Of a stretch of DNA of 64,000 nucleotides, positions 47,058 through 59,183 are shown in pieces (position 1 is the stretch's first letter; each line of letters starts with the position of its first letter). The notes below the pieces were generated by a model that worked only from the letters and a program-made list of their open reading frames with translations, searched no databases and was not told the origin of the DNA. Position numbers and translations under genes: made by a program. The DNA comes from Mercurialis annua (taxonomy: Eukaryota > Streptophyta > Magnoliopsida > Malpighiales > Euphorbiaceae): the NCBI RefSeq assembly GCF_937616625.2, contig NC_065574.1, positions 3,596,001-3,660,000 of the forward strand. The letters run 5' to 3'.

Positions 47058-49235
47058 TGTCACGACCCAATCTCAGGGCCGAGACCGGCGCTAGGGAATG
47101 GGAGTGGTTGCTCCGAAACCCGTAGCAAGCCTAAAAACGTAAAATAATTTTTCGCAATTCTAAATGTAAACGTCATGCATGACATAAGCAAACACGTGTC
47201 ATACAGAAGCACATATGTCAGGCACACATATCCTCTGGCAGTCACCACATATAAATAACGCAGCAAGCGTAAAACGTTTAAAACTTTAAAACGTTAGAGT
47301 AATATTTACAGAAAACTATATATAACAGCTGACTCACAAAATACTTATCTACTGCAGCTCTAAGAGTAAAGTACTGTTTCTTTACATATTCAAAATACAG
47401 ACTTCTGGAAGTAGGATAGAAGTCCGTTGCTTCAAAGCGTCTTTATCCTGAAAGGAAATCTGTGAGGGGTCAGTATATTGGGATATACTGAGTGAGTTCA
47501 TACATTTACTAGTAAGTATTCAAATAAAACGTAAAATCGCAATCAATCATATGCGGCCAAGTATAAGATCCGATTGAAACCTTAATCCTCAAACATACTA
47601 ATAATCAATCTATCAATCCAATCATAAATATCAATTGCGAGTCCAACTCGCTGGTGGCCCAGCCACTAGATACGGGGACTTCCAGGCTACACCGTAGCCG
47701 AGTTCACTCTGCGTATCTAAATCATAACCCAATCGTAAATTTCATATTCATCATCAGCTCCCAGCTGAATCATATCAAAACTGGTGATCACACAGTCCTA
47801 TTGTCGCCCAATAGGTAGCACGTTCCATCGGATCAATACTGGTTTCAAATCAAACATATGCAATTCATAAAAAGAATTCGCATACCAAACATGAAATTCA
47901 AACACAAAGTAATATAAAATAATTGCTTAAATACTTTAAAAGCAAATCGTATAAACTCACAGAAAACGCTTATCCAAAAATACGTCGGGGCTTTAGAACG
48001 TCAAGCTTCCCGAACTCCTGGTCCAGCTCCTTCTTGCCTTGCTGGATCTAAAACAAATTTCAAAACATTTGACTCACATCAGAATCCTATTCTAAGATTG
48101 ACTCTAGACTCGAGATTCAATACGTTTTTCTTTATTAATCGTCGTGCTTCTCACGTATATTCCGATAAACGGTATCAAACTCGTTTATGGATAAAATATC
48201 ACTTTTAACTTCATTAGGTTAATGTCTCACATTAATCAATTACTAACCCATTTCACGTCTCGATATGCGCGTATAAAATTTCTCGAAGAACTAGGTCGAT
48301 AGACGAAAACACTGTGCGTACGCACGTCTGCCTGTGCGATTGCACAGGGGACTGTGCGTCTGCACGGTGTGACTGTGCGTTCGCACAGTCCATGACTGTG
48401 CGTTCGCACAGTCACCTGACTGTGCGTTCGCACAGTTGACTGTGCGTTCGCACAGTCCATTGACTGTGCGTTCGCACAGTCCTGCTGTGCGTTCGCACAG
48501 CTCGGCTGTGGGACGCACAGCCACGGGCTTTTGCCCGGAAATCGTTTTCCGACGTGCTCCACCGTGCCAAAACGCTCAAAACGTAACTAAAACGCTATTT
48601 CTAACTTCAAAACACCCAAATACGATCCTATAATCGAATAAACGATAAAATCGTTTCGTGGCCTAAAACTTTGAATCAATATAACTCAAAATATAATCAA
48701 CGAAACGGTAAAACGTCAAGCTTACCGTGATTCGCCTCGTGAATACGATCAATTCGAGTTATTAAACGTCGAAAATGGACGAGAAACGGAATCGAGCGAC
48801 GGAAACGTACGTTATCGCCGTTTATGATCGAAAGAAATGGAAAGGAGATGAAGTCTGGATGGTTCCTTCATCTGAAGGGTTTTTATATATATATCTGGCT
48901 AACTTGCACTTTGGTCCTTGAAACTTTTCAAAAGTTTCAATTTAGTCCAAAACCTATTCGCGTCCAAATTTTAAACAGTCTCCGATTGACTTGAAACTTT
49001 TACCATAAATACTATAAATTATTTCGCGGACTTTGGCGAAATAAAATTCCTTACGGGATTTATAAATTATTTTATATAAATTTCTGAAGTTAAATCCCCA
49101 AATCCCGTTATTTAACTTATTAAAATTTATTCAAATTTCCCGATATAATTAAATTAAATTCTTCTTAATTTAATTTATCGGAAATCACGACACGTGGCAC
49201 GACGTAATTATCTTAAAATATTTTGGGGTATTACA
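47058..49235 (-). repeat. Gypsy 5' LTR (2178 bp)
   Basis: Read on the minus strand it runs from TGTAATACCCC (49235) to GGTCGTGACA (47058). It is nearly identical to the 3' LTR; five exact hairpin units instead of six explain the 26-bp length difference. Confidence 0.95.
48310..48523. repeat. Hairpin array in 5' LTR (ACTGTGCG type)
   Basis: Five exact copies of ACTGTGCGTTCGCACAGT plus degenerate flanking units. One unit is missing relative to the 3' LTR. Confidence 0.92.
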
Positions 49236-49240
49236 GTTGG

Positions 49241-50355
49241 CAAGGTATGTAGATTGAAGAAATCCTTGTATGGATTGAAACAGTCTCCTCGAGCTTGGTT
49301 TGACAGGTTCAGAAGAGCTATGGTGGACATGAGCTATCAACAGATCAATGCTGACCATACAGTGTTTTTTAAACAATCTGGTGGTCATATTACTATGGTT
49401 GCTGTGTATGTTGATGATATGATTATTACTGGTGACGATGAAGAAGAGATTGCTCAGCTGAAAGTGAGGTTGGGTAAAGAATTTGAGGTGAAAGATCTTG
49501 GACAACTAAGATATTTTCTTGGGATCGAGGTAGCTCGTGGAGCAGAGGGGATCGTTCTATCTCAAAGGAAGTATGTTCTAGACCTTCTTTTAGAAACAGG
49601 CATGTTGGGATGCAAGCCTGCAGTATCTCCAATAGATCAAAAGTTCAAGTTAAGTGCAGATGCAGGAGAACCAGTTGATCGTGAAAGGTACCAGAGATTG
49701 GTAGGCCGACTGATCTATCTGAGTCATACTCGTCCAGACATCTGCGGTGAGTGTAGTGAGCCGTTACATGCATGACCCTAGGAAGGGTCATATGGACGCA
49801 GTGTATCAAATTCTGAGGTACTTGAAGAGTGCACCTGGAAAGGGGTTGATTTTTAGAAAGAATGGCCATTTAAACATTGGGGGGTATTGTGATTCTGATT
49901 GGGCCAGTTGTGCGGATGATAGAAGGTCCACCTCAGGATACTGCATGTTTGTAGGAGGCAACTTGGTATCTTGGAAGAGCAAGAAACAGTCGGTAGTGGC
50001 GAGATCAACGGCTGAGGCAGAGTACAGGGCCATGGCTTTAGGAGTCGCCGAGATGTTGTGGTTGAAGGCTCTTTTGGTAGAACTAAAGATGGACCAAGGA
50101 GCTCAAATGAAGTTGTGGTGTGATAACAAGTCAGCAATCAGTATTGCCAACAATCCAGTGCAACACGACAGAACCAAGCATGTTGAGATTGATAGGTTCT
50201 TCATCAAAGAGAAGCTCAATAGTGGAATACTGGAGCTAAGTCATATATCAACTGGAGAGCAAGTGGCTGATTGTCTCACCAAAGGGCTTAGTTCATTAGA
50301 TCTATCTAGATTATGTAACAAGATGGGCTTAGTGAATATCTTTCGCCCACCTTGA
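49241..50355 (+). pseudogene. Copia pol, 3' part (reverse transcriptase and RNase H)
   Basis: It continues the copia frame after the gypsy element and its target duplication. The RT part has VYVDDMIITG (catalytic YVDD) and the GLKQSPRAWFDRF motif. The frame breaks near 49744: after SHTRPDI the conserved family residues are short by five nucleotides, and the rest continues in another frame from 49747. The RNase H part follows (CDSDWASCADDRRSTSGY, KSKKQSVVARSTAEAEYRA) and ends at 50355, followed by the polypurine tract. The deletion inactivates pol independently of the insertion. Confidence 0.9.
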
Positions 50356-50362
50356 GGGGGAG
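50350..50362 (+). other. Copia polypurine tract
   Basis: TTGAGGGGGAG directly precedes the 3' LTR at 50363. Confidence 0.85.
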
Positions 50363-50503
50363 TGTTGAGATTTATAAGTTTAGGGTCTTATTAGGTAAAA
50401 AGATATAGGGACTTATTAGCAATATTGTAAAGTCTATATATATGCCTAGAATGTAAATTAATAGATACAAGAACTAATATCAAAAGAGAGAACAAATTCA
50501 AGA
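50363..50503 (+). repeat. Copia 3' LTR (141 bp)
   Basis: Identical to 36013-36153; followed by the target duplication GTTCA. Confidence 0.93.
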
Positions 50504-50613
50504 GTTCATACTGACAATTATAATATGATGATAAAATTTACCATCAATAATTCTTGATAGTTATCAAAACTTTTAAAATGCATAAATGTGCAGGTACCTC
50601 TCTGTCATAATAA

Positions 50614-50616
<3 letters not shown>

Positions 50617-50646
<30 letters not shown>
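50617..50646. repeat. (AT)n microsatellite
   Basis: About 15 AT units without interruption. Confidence 0.95.
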
Positions 50647-50649
<3 letters not shown>

Positions 50650-51391
50650 GGTTCGAACATTATATAAGTCTTGGATCAAATTATAAGTGTTTGAATACAA
50701 GTATACCGACATAAATGATGAAATATCTGCAGTGATAGATATCATCACACACATATAAATATTTCTCGAACATAATTGAAAACAAACTCAACATCAACAT
50801 AAAATCTAGTCACTTGTAAATTTCTATCTAAATGTTTATAAATAAAAATTAGATGTTTCTTTTAATTTTTTGTTAGTTCAAATTTTTGCGATCTTTATTT
50901 AATCATGATAAAACATGTTAATTTTTATAATTTATTTCACAATAGAAAATTTGTGAAATATTTTGAACTGAAACTTCATTATACTTACGTGTACGTGTTG
51001 TTCCAATATAAATTTTTAAAAGGAAGGTTGGACAATAATATATTAATTTTTTTACCAACTGATATGTGACTTTACATACCAGATGAGTATAATTAAGTTC
51101 AAATTTTAACATAAATTTTATTTCCATAGTTTTTTTAATATATCAATTATTAAAAATTTAGAAGTTTGATCGTAATTAATAAAAAAAATATCTATTATAA
51201 TTTTATTTATATATTCTCTTATCTAGTCGTCCCATAAATATATAAAAAAATAGCTACTATTTTGGTCTTATTAATATAGAAAAAATAATATAATTAAATA
51301 GAAAATTATAAAAATATTTATAGTGTTATCGTACAATTTTAAATGTAGATTTTGATTTTTTTTATTATAAATTATATTTTAGTTACAATAT

Positions 51392-51778
51392 GACTTAATC
51401 ACCAAACCCTCTCCCCCCCAACCCGCGGCACCCCCCACACCTTTTAACTTCTTTTCAATTGCACCTTGATGTCGCAATTTTATCAGCTGCACCCATATTC
51501 GCACCTTTGAGTTTCAATTCCACCCTCAGATACTAGATTAATCTCTTCTCCATTCAAAAAAAGGTAAAATAAGTCATTTATTTTTAACTTTTTGTGTGAA
51601 AAAGAGTTCAAACGAATACTTTATAAGGGTTCTTATGAATTATTTTCGAGTGAAAAAGAGTTCAATTTGATTTGAAGGTGAGATTGAAACCCGAATTAGG
51701 GTGCAGCTGATAAAATTGCAACGTAAGGATGCAACTGAAAAAGGAATAAAAGGTGGATTTTTTTTTTATGATTAAGCC
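51392..51778. mobile_element. MULE-type MITE
   Basis: The 387-bp element has ends ACTTAATCA... / ...TGATTAAGC(C) and long subterminal inverted similarity, including GCAATTTTATCAGCTGCACC on the left and its complement on the right. The flanks are TTACAATAT (51383-51391) and TTATAATAT (51779-51787), a 9-bp target duplication with one mismatch. Confidence 0.72.
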
Positions 51779-53551
51779 TTATAATATCTAACCTTTATGC
51801 ATATAAATTTTATCAAGGCAATATTGGTCTAGTGTTATTATGGTACAAAAGATATATTCTAGATGAGTTGTATTTTAGCGAGTGTTAAAAGTATAGTGAC
51901 ATTAATTTTTGTAACCATTAATTTATAATAAATTATTTTAAAAAGTTTTAAAAATAATTTAAAAATATTATCACAATTAATTATAATCAACTAACTTTAT
52001 AATTCTTATGAAAATGATTTTTTATTTTATTTTTATAAGACAAATATAATATATATTTTGTAGAATATTTATTTTTGATAAAAATATTTCAATGTAGAAT
52101 ATATTTATAATCAATTTGAGTTATCGTGCAGAGTATTTGCTCTGAAATCTGGTGCCTGCGATCCTTGACTCATTTTAAGACTTTGTGATTAATTTAGCAA
52201 GCTAATCTTATCAGAATGGTCAAGATTAGTAATCAAATACTCCATTAGTCAGAATTAAAACTATTATATTACAAAAAATTAAACCGTGGCTCCTTAATAT
52301 TAATCAACGTGCTAGCTGATCCAAAATTAATTAAATATTAAATGTGAAAATATTATAATATGATAAACGTATAATAGTGGTTATTATTCTATTAAAAAAG
52401 TTAAATTTAAACTTTTCATTCTTTATACAATATAAAATTAGATTATGATAAACATGCGGCAAATTTAAGTAATATTTACATTGCTAGAAGAGCCAACAAA
52501 TTAAAAACTTAAAGTAATAAAACATCAAATGAAGTAATTATAGAACACTTTTAAATAAAAATACTTTTGATGATAAAAGAAAAAAATTACTTTGTGTGAA
52601 TCTAGTTAGATATGGATATCTGTCTATTGCATAAATTCTTTGGCCTTACAGATTTTGGCAATGAATTGAGTGGCCCTCATATAATATGTTGTACCTAAAT
52701 ATTTAGATAGATTATATCCACCACATCATTTATATAAATAATTAGAAATAATAAAAAATATTATTGAATATATTATACTTTAAATAAATTACATTATTAT
52801 CATTATTTAATAATATATTGTTGGCTCTATACACAGATGACGTAATAGATATAGTATATATTTCAAAAAGTCATATTCTATATCAATTTAAAACTTGAAA
52901 CTTCATATATCGAAAAAACATACATATATAAAATAATTTATATGTATTTTTATGTTTTGATATATTGAATATTCAACGTACCAAGCGTATAAAATAATAA
53001 TTGTTACTCAATTATGGAGACGTATAAACATAATCTTTTAAAATCTAGGTAGTTAAAAATGTTGATTGCACTTGGCTATATATTTCCTAAAGCAAAACAC
53101 CTTTTAATTAATACAAGATTTTCCTTATGGATAGTCTTGTTTTTTAATTGAATGAATTGCCCAGGTTACTTGTATGCAAACAAGAAATTTCTATGAGCAC
53201 ATTGTTCTCTCAAATGGATAAGATCGAAATTTGAAAAAGTTTAGTATTAGGTCTGTTGCTCAGATAATTTACCAATTCTTGGTAATAAATCTCATGCAAT
53301 TTTCTCTTAGATTGCAAGATTATGTTGCAGTCTTGCAGATATTAATTACAGAACTGGAAGAACTATTATTAGCATTTTTGTATTTTCTTAATATAAATTA
53401 TTTTATGTAAACTGAAAATTACCAAAAAAATAAAAAAACAAGTACACAGAAAGATGATTTTTTTCTAAGAAAAGTAGATGGGTTTGCCTAAACTGAAAAT
53501 ACAGAGGACAAAACTGTAATTTTTTTTGGAGAAATTACAAATTTTAATATA

Positions 53552-53950
53552 GGCATAAGGTAAAAAAAAAAACCTCGACTTTTTTTTCAAAAGTACAAAT
53601 CAGCCTTTTTACTTTTTTTGGGCATAATTAAATCCTCGTGTTTTTAAAACTGAACAATTAAACACTTGTTGTTTTAAAATCAAACAAATAAACCCTTTTA
53701 TTTTATTTTTGGGACACTTACCTCCTCAAATTTTCGGTAAATATTTTAAATATTAAAATTATGTTTGAACTTTTTTCCTATATGATTATGAGAGACATGT
53801 CGGCTATTAACGAGTGTTTCTAATGATGCTGGATGAAAGGGGTTATTTGTTCTATTTGAAAACAAAAAGGGCTTTATTATATCCCAAAAAAGTAAAAGGG
53901 CTGATTTGTACTTTTGTGAAAATCGTGAGGGTTTTTTTGTACCTTTTGCC
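53552..53950. mobile_element. MULE-type MITE
   Basis: The 399-bp element has about 75-bp terminal inverted repeats, GGCATAAGGTAAAA... / ...GTACCTTTTGCC, including AAAAGTACAAATCAGCC and its complement. It is flanked by a perfect 9-bp target duplication TTTAATATA (53543-53551, 53951-53959). Confidence 0.88.
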
Positions 53951-54339
53951 TTTAATATATTATGCAATTTCAACAAATTTTAAATTTTGACAATTTAAAG
54001 TGTAAAATTATAAATTTTTTTATATTTTTATCAATTAATCTTTTGTTAAAAAAAGATTTAAGGTATGTGGACACCATAATAGTGCATATTCCACGGTTCA
54101 TACTAACAATTTCATATTAAATATTTTACGATGTTTGACATTGTTAAAAAATGGTATTTTATATTTAAAATTATCAAAATTAAAAATTTATATTATTTTC
54201 AAAGATAGTATTGTTCATAGTTTTTATCCGAGAAGGAAAATACAATTACAGTTATAATATATTTCGACCCAAGATAATAGCATATACTCCATGTATATAC
54301 TAATGACATGGTAGATATCAAATAATATAATTTTTAAAA

Positions 54340-54665
54340 ACTTTAATCATTTAAAAATATTTTTATTTTATTTTTTCATTTATGATCTAAATTTTCGAAT
54401 CGTTACTTTCTGTCAATTTTTTAATTACTAGATTCAATTGTAACTATTTATTCAAATTAGAAAAAGTTTAAATATATGGCTTTCACATTGCTTCACATTA
54501 TACGAATCTTTGTACCATAAGAATTCTAAACATGAAAGATATATCCGAATTTTCGTTCTAATTTTATAAGTAGCTATAATTAAATTGACAATTAATAAAT
54601 GGGATAAAATTGACAATTTCAAAAATTTAGACTATAAAAAGTGAAATATTTTTATATAATTAAAC
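54340..54665. mobile_element. MITE related to 22121-22495
   Basis: The left part (TTTTTCATTTATGATCTAAA, TTGTAACTATTTATTCAAAT) and right part (GACAATTTCAAAAATTTAGA, AAAAAGTGAAATATTT) are inverted and similar to the ends of the 22121 element. The internal ATTGCTTCACATTA block is shared. Limits are approximate. Confidence 0.5.
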
Positions 54666-55330
54666 CTTTTTAAAAACTATGTTAAAATTATAAGGACATG
54701 ATCATTTTTGCTTTAAATTTCAGGAGAAATAATTGAAACATGGATTAAAATTCCCTCTAATTCATCTAAATTTGAGGGGATAAAATTCACGATTTACATC
54801 ACTTATAATTTAAATTGTATTTTTTTATGTACACCACTCATTTTATATGTTCATTGAATTTGATTTTTAAATTAGATGTTTTATAATCTTTTATGTGTTA
54901 ATTAAAAGATAGAAATATACTATTAAAGAGTGTACAAATGACTATCAAAATACGTACGAAATTATTATCAGAGCGTATATAGTATATTTTTGTTGAATAA
55001 TCATAATTAGCGATGTACACGCAAGACTTGTAAAGGTAGTCAATTGGTTAATGTTTATTTTAAGAAGTTAAAATAATTTTTGTATTTGCTATCCAAATAG
55101 TGTATGGACACACAATAACATTTTGACTTCAAAGGATGGCAAATGCACCAATTTTGCTGGAAAAGTCCAAATTTAAAAAATTTAAAAATAAATAAAAACC
55201 AATAAAATTTCAACCCAATCTTTTTTATTTTCTTTTAACTTTAAATGTGGCCCAGTAGAATCACTTCACAATCCAACATTTATTTTCCCTTTTTACTTTT
55301 CTAAATTTCATATTTGCCACCAAATTTCTC

Positions 55331-55338
55331 TATAAATA
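55331..55338 (+). promoter_or_regulatory. TATA box of invertase gene
   Basis: TATAAATA in the context CTCTATAAATACCC lies 62 bp upstream of the ATG at 55400, a good match to the plant TATA consensus. Confidence 0.75.
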
Positions 55339-55399
55339 CCCGAGTAGTTGCAGACATAACTTCACATCAACACTTCAGTTTTTTGAATACATTCAAACT

Positions 55400-58300
55400 A
55401 TGGCAATGGTTAATATTTTAATTTCTTTAAAGTTTTTCGCGATTTTCGCGATCTTTTTCGGCTACGGAGTTCTTGATCTTGAAGCTTCTCACCATGTTTA
55501 CCATGTTGATAATCTTGAAACTTCTGCTACTGCCGCAAGTGAATCTTACAGAACTGCTTATCATTTTCAGCCACCAAAGAATTGGATGAATGGTATGAAA
55601 CTCAACTGATTTTCAATCTTTGATTTTGATGTTTTTTTTAGTTTATTTGTAGTTTTTGATTCATTTTTTCTCTAACAATCTATTTGTTTCTTGTTTTTGT
55701 GGTCAATTGTGGCATACTGATATTCAGATCCAAATGGTGAGTCATTTTCGTCTCTTAGTTTGTTTTTATTTTGATATGAATTTTGCATTTTTAATTCATT
55801 TGATTAATTGAATATACTTGTACATAGCAAAACCGTTGTTAGCTAATATAATTAAACCTCAAAATGTCGAGATTCATTGGTTTCTGTAATAAATAAAATT
55901 ATTTTTTGGAACACTTGCATGTTCTTAGTACTTGCATATTATTTTAAAAATGTTTATATAAAAAGTCAATGTCTTTAAGTTGACTAAAAATTTCGGATTC
56001 ATATAAAATTTTACACATATTTCTCTCTTCTTAAAATGTATATTACTTATAATTTAAATTAAATATAAATAACAAATTATAGCATATTTTATAATTATAA
56101 TAGAAAATATTTAATATTTTAAGTTTAAATTAGAGATACAAAATTGATCAATTACTTTTATTCTAACAGGGCCAATGATTTACAAGGGAATTTACCATCT
56201 TTTCTACCAATATAATCCCAAAGGAGTAATGTGGGGTAACATAGTGTGGGCCCACTCAACATCAAAAGACTTAGTAAACTGGACCCCACACGAGCCAGCT
56301 CTATATCCATCTCAGCAATCCGACATCAACGGCACCTGGTCCGGCTCCGCCACGTTTCTGACAGGTGGCAAGCCGGCCATGCTCTACACCGGAATTGATC
56401 CATTGGGCCAACAAGTCCAAAATCTAGCCACGCCCAAAAACTCATCCGACCCGTACCTGATCGAATGGGTCAAGTCAGCCCAAAACCCAATAATGGAACC
56501 CACCACCCAAAACCAACTCAATGCTAGTTCATTTAGAGACCCGACAACCGCATGGTTAGGATCCGATAACCATTGGAGGGTAGTGATTGGAAGCAAAATT
56601 AACAGAAGAGGATTATTAATTCTTTATAGGAGTAAAGATTTTGTTAATTGGGTCAAAGCAAAAAAGCCCATGCATTCAGCTGAAGGAACGGGTATGTGGG
56701 AATGCCCGGACTTTTACCCGGTTGGAGTTGATTCGGTTAACGGGGTGGATTTGCCCAAATTAGGACCCGGGATTAAGCATGTACTTAAAGTGAGTTTAGA
56801 TGATACTAAACATGATTATTACACAATTGGAAAATATGATGATAAGAAGGATATTTATACCCCTAATTATGGATCAATTGATGGTGATTTAGGATTAAGA
56901 TATGATTATGGAAAATTTTATGCTTCAAAGACTTTTTTTGATAGTGCTAAAAATAGAAGAATTTTATGGGGTTGGATTAATGAATCATCAACCATTGATG
57001 ATGACATGAAGAAAGGTTGGTCTGGTCTTCAGGTAATGTTTTCTTAATTAATTTTTGTTACATATTTCTTACATAAGCATGGCATAGGCATGGTTAAAAA
57101 TCTAAAATGGTACTAAATTTTATTTTATATTTTAATTTAGCATTAAACTTTTAAATTGTATTAACTGGTCTCAGCAGTATTTCATATTAAAAAGTGATGA
57201 GATATAATCGAATAAATAAAAATTAAATTTTGATACCTCATTACACGAATTAAAATTTTAAAATTAAGTAAAAGTTTGGTATCGCCCGAGTTTTTTACCT
57301 AATTATGCATTGCAATTTATAAAACATACACTCATTTTGTTAAAATTCAAGAGTTTGTTGAATGAATTGATTGATGCAGGCTGTTCCAAGAACTATTTTG
57401 CTAGACAAATCAAGAATGCAACTCGTACAATGGCCAATTCAAGAAATTGAAAAGCTTCGTTATAATCCAGTCCGATTGGCCGGAAAAGTCCTCAAAGGAG
57501 GAGGAGCTCGTAAAGTTTCCGGTTTCACCGCAGCTCAGGCAAGTCACTACTAAATAAAATTGTGGTTGAAGTTTCATTAATAGTTTGAACTAGATTGATA
57601 AATGATTTAATATGATATTAAACGATGTGATCAAAACGCTTACAATTCGATTTCAATATATTAAACATTTGAATACAAGTATAAAAAGTGTAGTATAGTT
57701 TAGAACTTGAAGTGTGCATTCGATAAAAATGTGAAAATTTTCGAATTAAGTTGTACGAGTTTGTTTGGTCATCTTTTGGTTTAACATTTCAGTTTGGTTT
57801 GTAATGAAACATAATTGCCGTTCGTATGTTCAAAATCAAAGTAAATCAAGTATTTATAATATCAAATCAAACCGAATTACACTTGTGTTTAACTTCATTG
57901 ATTATTTGATAATATATTTTTTTTTCATAAAAAAAAACAGGCAGATGTGGAGATTTCATTTAAGGTAACAAATCTAGAGAAAGCAGAAGTATTAAATAAA
58001 GATGTGAACCCACAATTACTATGTAGCCAAAAGGGTACAACAGTAAAAGGCAATATAGGTCCAATTGGGTTGCACCTTTTTGCTTCAAAAGGAATGGAAG
58101 AGCACACTTCTGTCTTCTTTAGAATATTCAGGGTCCAAAACAAGTACAAGGTGCTCATGTGCAGTGACCAAAGCAGGTTAATTTACACATTTTTTTTCTT
58201 ACTTTTTAGTCCATTAATTTTTGCCCAATTTACAAGTTACTTCATCTTGAAGTTTTTTTCTTATTAAATGACTTTTAGGTCTTCTCTGAATCCTACTACT

Positions 58301-59183
58301 GATAAGACAACTTATGGGACTTTCTTGGAAGTTGACCCTCTTAATGAAGAACTCTCTTTAAGATGCTTGGTAAGTTTACTTTGTTAATATGGCATTAAGG
58401 GTGAGCAAAATGTCTGACCGACCGTTTTAATCGACCGTTTTAACCGACTAAACTGATGACTTTTGGTCAATTCAGTTCGGCTTTAGTTTTTAAGTCTTCT
58501 CGATTCTTCCGATCATATCGGTTTAAACTTTGAAAAACCGAAACTAATTGAATTGGCCTAATATTTCAAATTTGTTTATAAGCTCTCTTTCTATTTTGTC
58601 GATTTTAATCGAATCGACCGGTATTTCAAAACTATTTAAGTTAAGCTGGTTGAACCAATCAAACTATAAACCACTCGTGGAAGCAGGCTTGATCTCTAGT
58701 TCGATTTTAAAAAAATTTGTTCAAACCCTAGATTTGGTTTTTTTATCTATATATGTAGGAGTGTGTTTTTTTTCACATGGACCACATAAGCTAATGTTGC
58801 ATGCCTACATTCCTTTAAAAGTCACCATTGCTCATAGAATAGCTTATAGAGATACAATCATTCAACAAGATTCTCCCATACCATTTTAGGCATATGGATT
58901 CCAATCTCCTAAGATTTTGTTTACATCTTGTAGCTTAAGACTTTCCACTTTAGTCAACAATCTTTTTTGTCTCAATGCACTTAAACTTTGTCTTGTTTTA
59001 CAGATTGATCACTCAATAGTGGAGAGTTTTGGTGGGAAAGGAAAAAGCTGCATTACAGCAAGAGTTTATCCAGAGTTGGCTATAAATGAAAATGCCAACT
59101 TATATGCCTTTAACTATGGAAAAGAGAGTGTCACCATCACAAATTTTAGTGCTTGGAGCATGAAGAAGGCTCAAATCAATTGA
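55400..59183 (+). CDS. CWINV: Cell-wall invertase (acid beta-fructofuranosidase, GH32)
   Basis: Seven exons: 55400-55592, 55728-55736, 56170-57032, 57380-57538, 57941-58176, 58279-58369 and 59004-59183; total 1731 bp (576 residues). Exon 2 is the 9-nt mini-exon that supplies DPN of the WMNDPNG motif, a hallmark of plant acid invertases. It cleaves sucrose to glucose and fructose in the apoplast. A hydrophobic signal peptide covers residues 1 to about 30. Catalytic residues are the nucleophile Asp65 (WMNDPNG), Asp191 (FRDP) and Glu245 (WECPDF). Pro in WECPD marks the cell-wall class (Val in vacuolar forms). Several N-glycosylation sequons occur (NGT, NSS, NAS, NES). The fourth intron (57539-57940) starts GC instead of GT, within CAG|GCAAGT. 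The frame is intact throughout. Confidence 0.95.

Larger units (their letters stand above)
39761..49235 (-). mobile_element. Intact Ty3/gypsy (Tekay-like chromovirus) element nested in copia
   Basis: The 9475-bp element lies on the minus strand, inserted in the copia RT region with a perfect 5-bp target duplication GTTGG (39756-39760, 49236-49240). The 5' LTR is 47058-49235 and the 3' LTR 39761-41964; they differ by one 26-bp repeat unit and about three substitutions seen by eye. It has a primer-binding site, polypurine tract and a single 1632-codon open frame, so it may be autonomous. The long LTR, TGTAATACCCC start and C-terminal chromodomain-like sequence suggest the Tekay/Del clade. Confidence 0.95.
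36013..50503 (+). mobile_element. Ty1/copia retrotransposon, interrupted by a Ty3/gypsy element
   Basis: It is bounded by 141-bp LTRs and a perfect 5-bp target duplication GTTCA (36008-36012 and 50504-50508). Without the nested insert the element is about 5.0 kb. The order gag, protease, integrase, reverse transcriptase, RNase H is the copia order. A primer-binding site follows the 5' LTR and a polypurine tract precedes the 3' LTR. LTRs are identical by eye, so insertion is recent, yet the pol frame carries a small deletion and the gypsy insertion, so it is not autonomous now. Short LTRs suggest an Ale-like lineage. Confidence 0.95.
50509..55330. other. AT-rich spacer containing MITEs
   Basis: No gene seen. 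It holds a dinucleotide repeat (50617-50646), MULE-type MITEs at 51392-51778 and 53552-53950, and a fold-back relative at 54340-54665. The last 200 bp is the invertase promoter. Confidence 0.6.
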
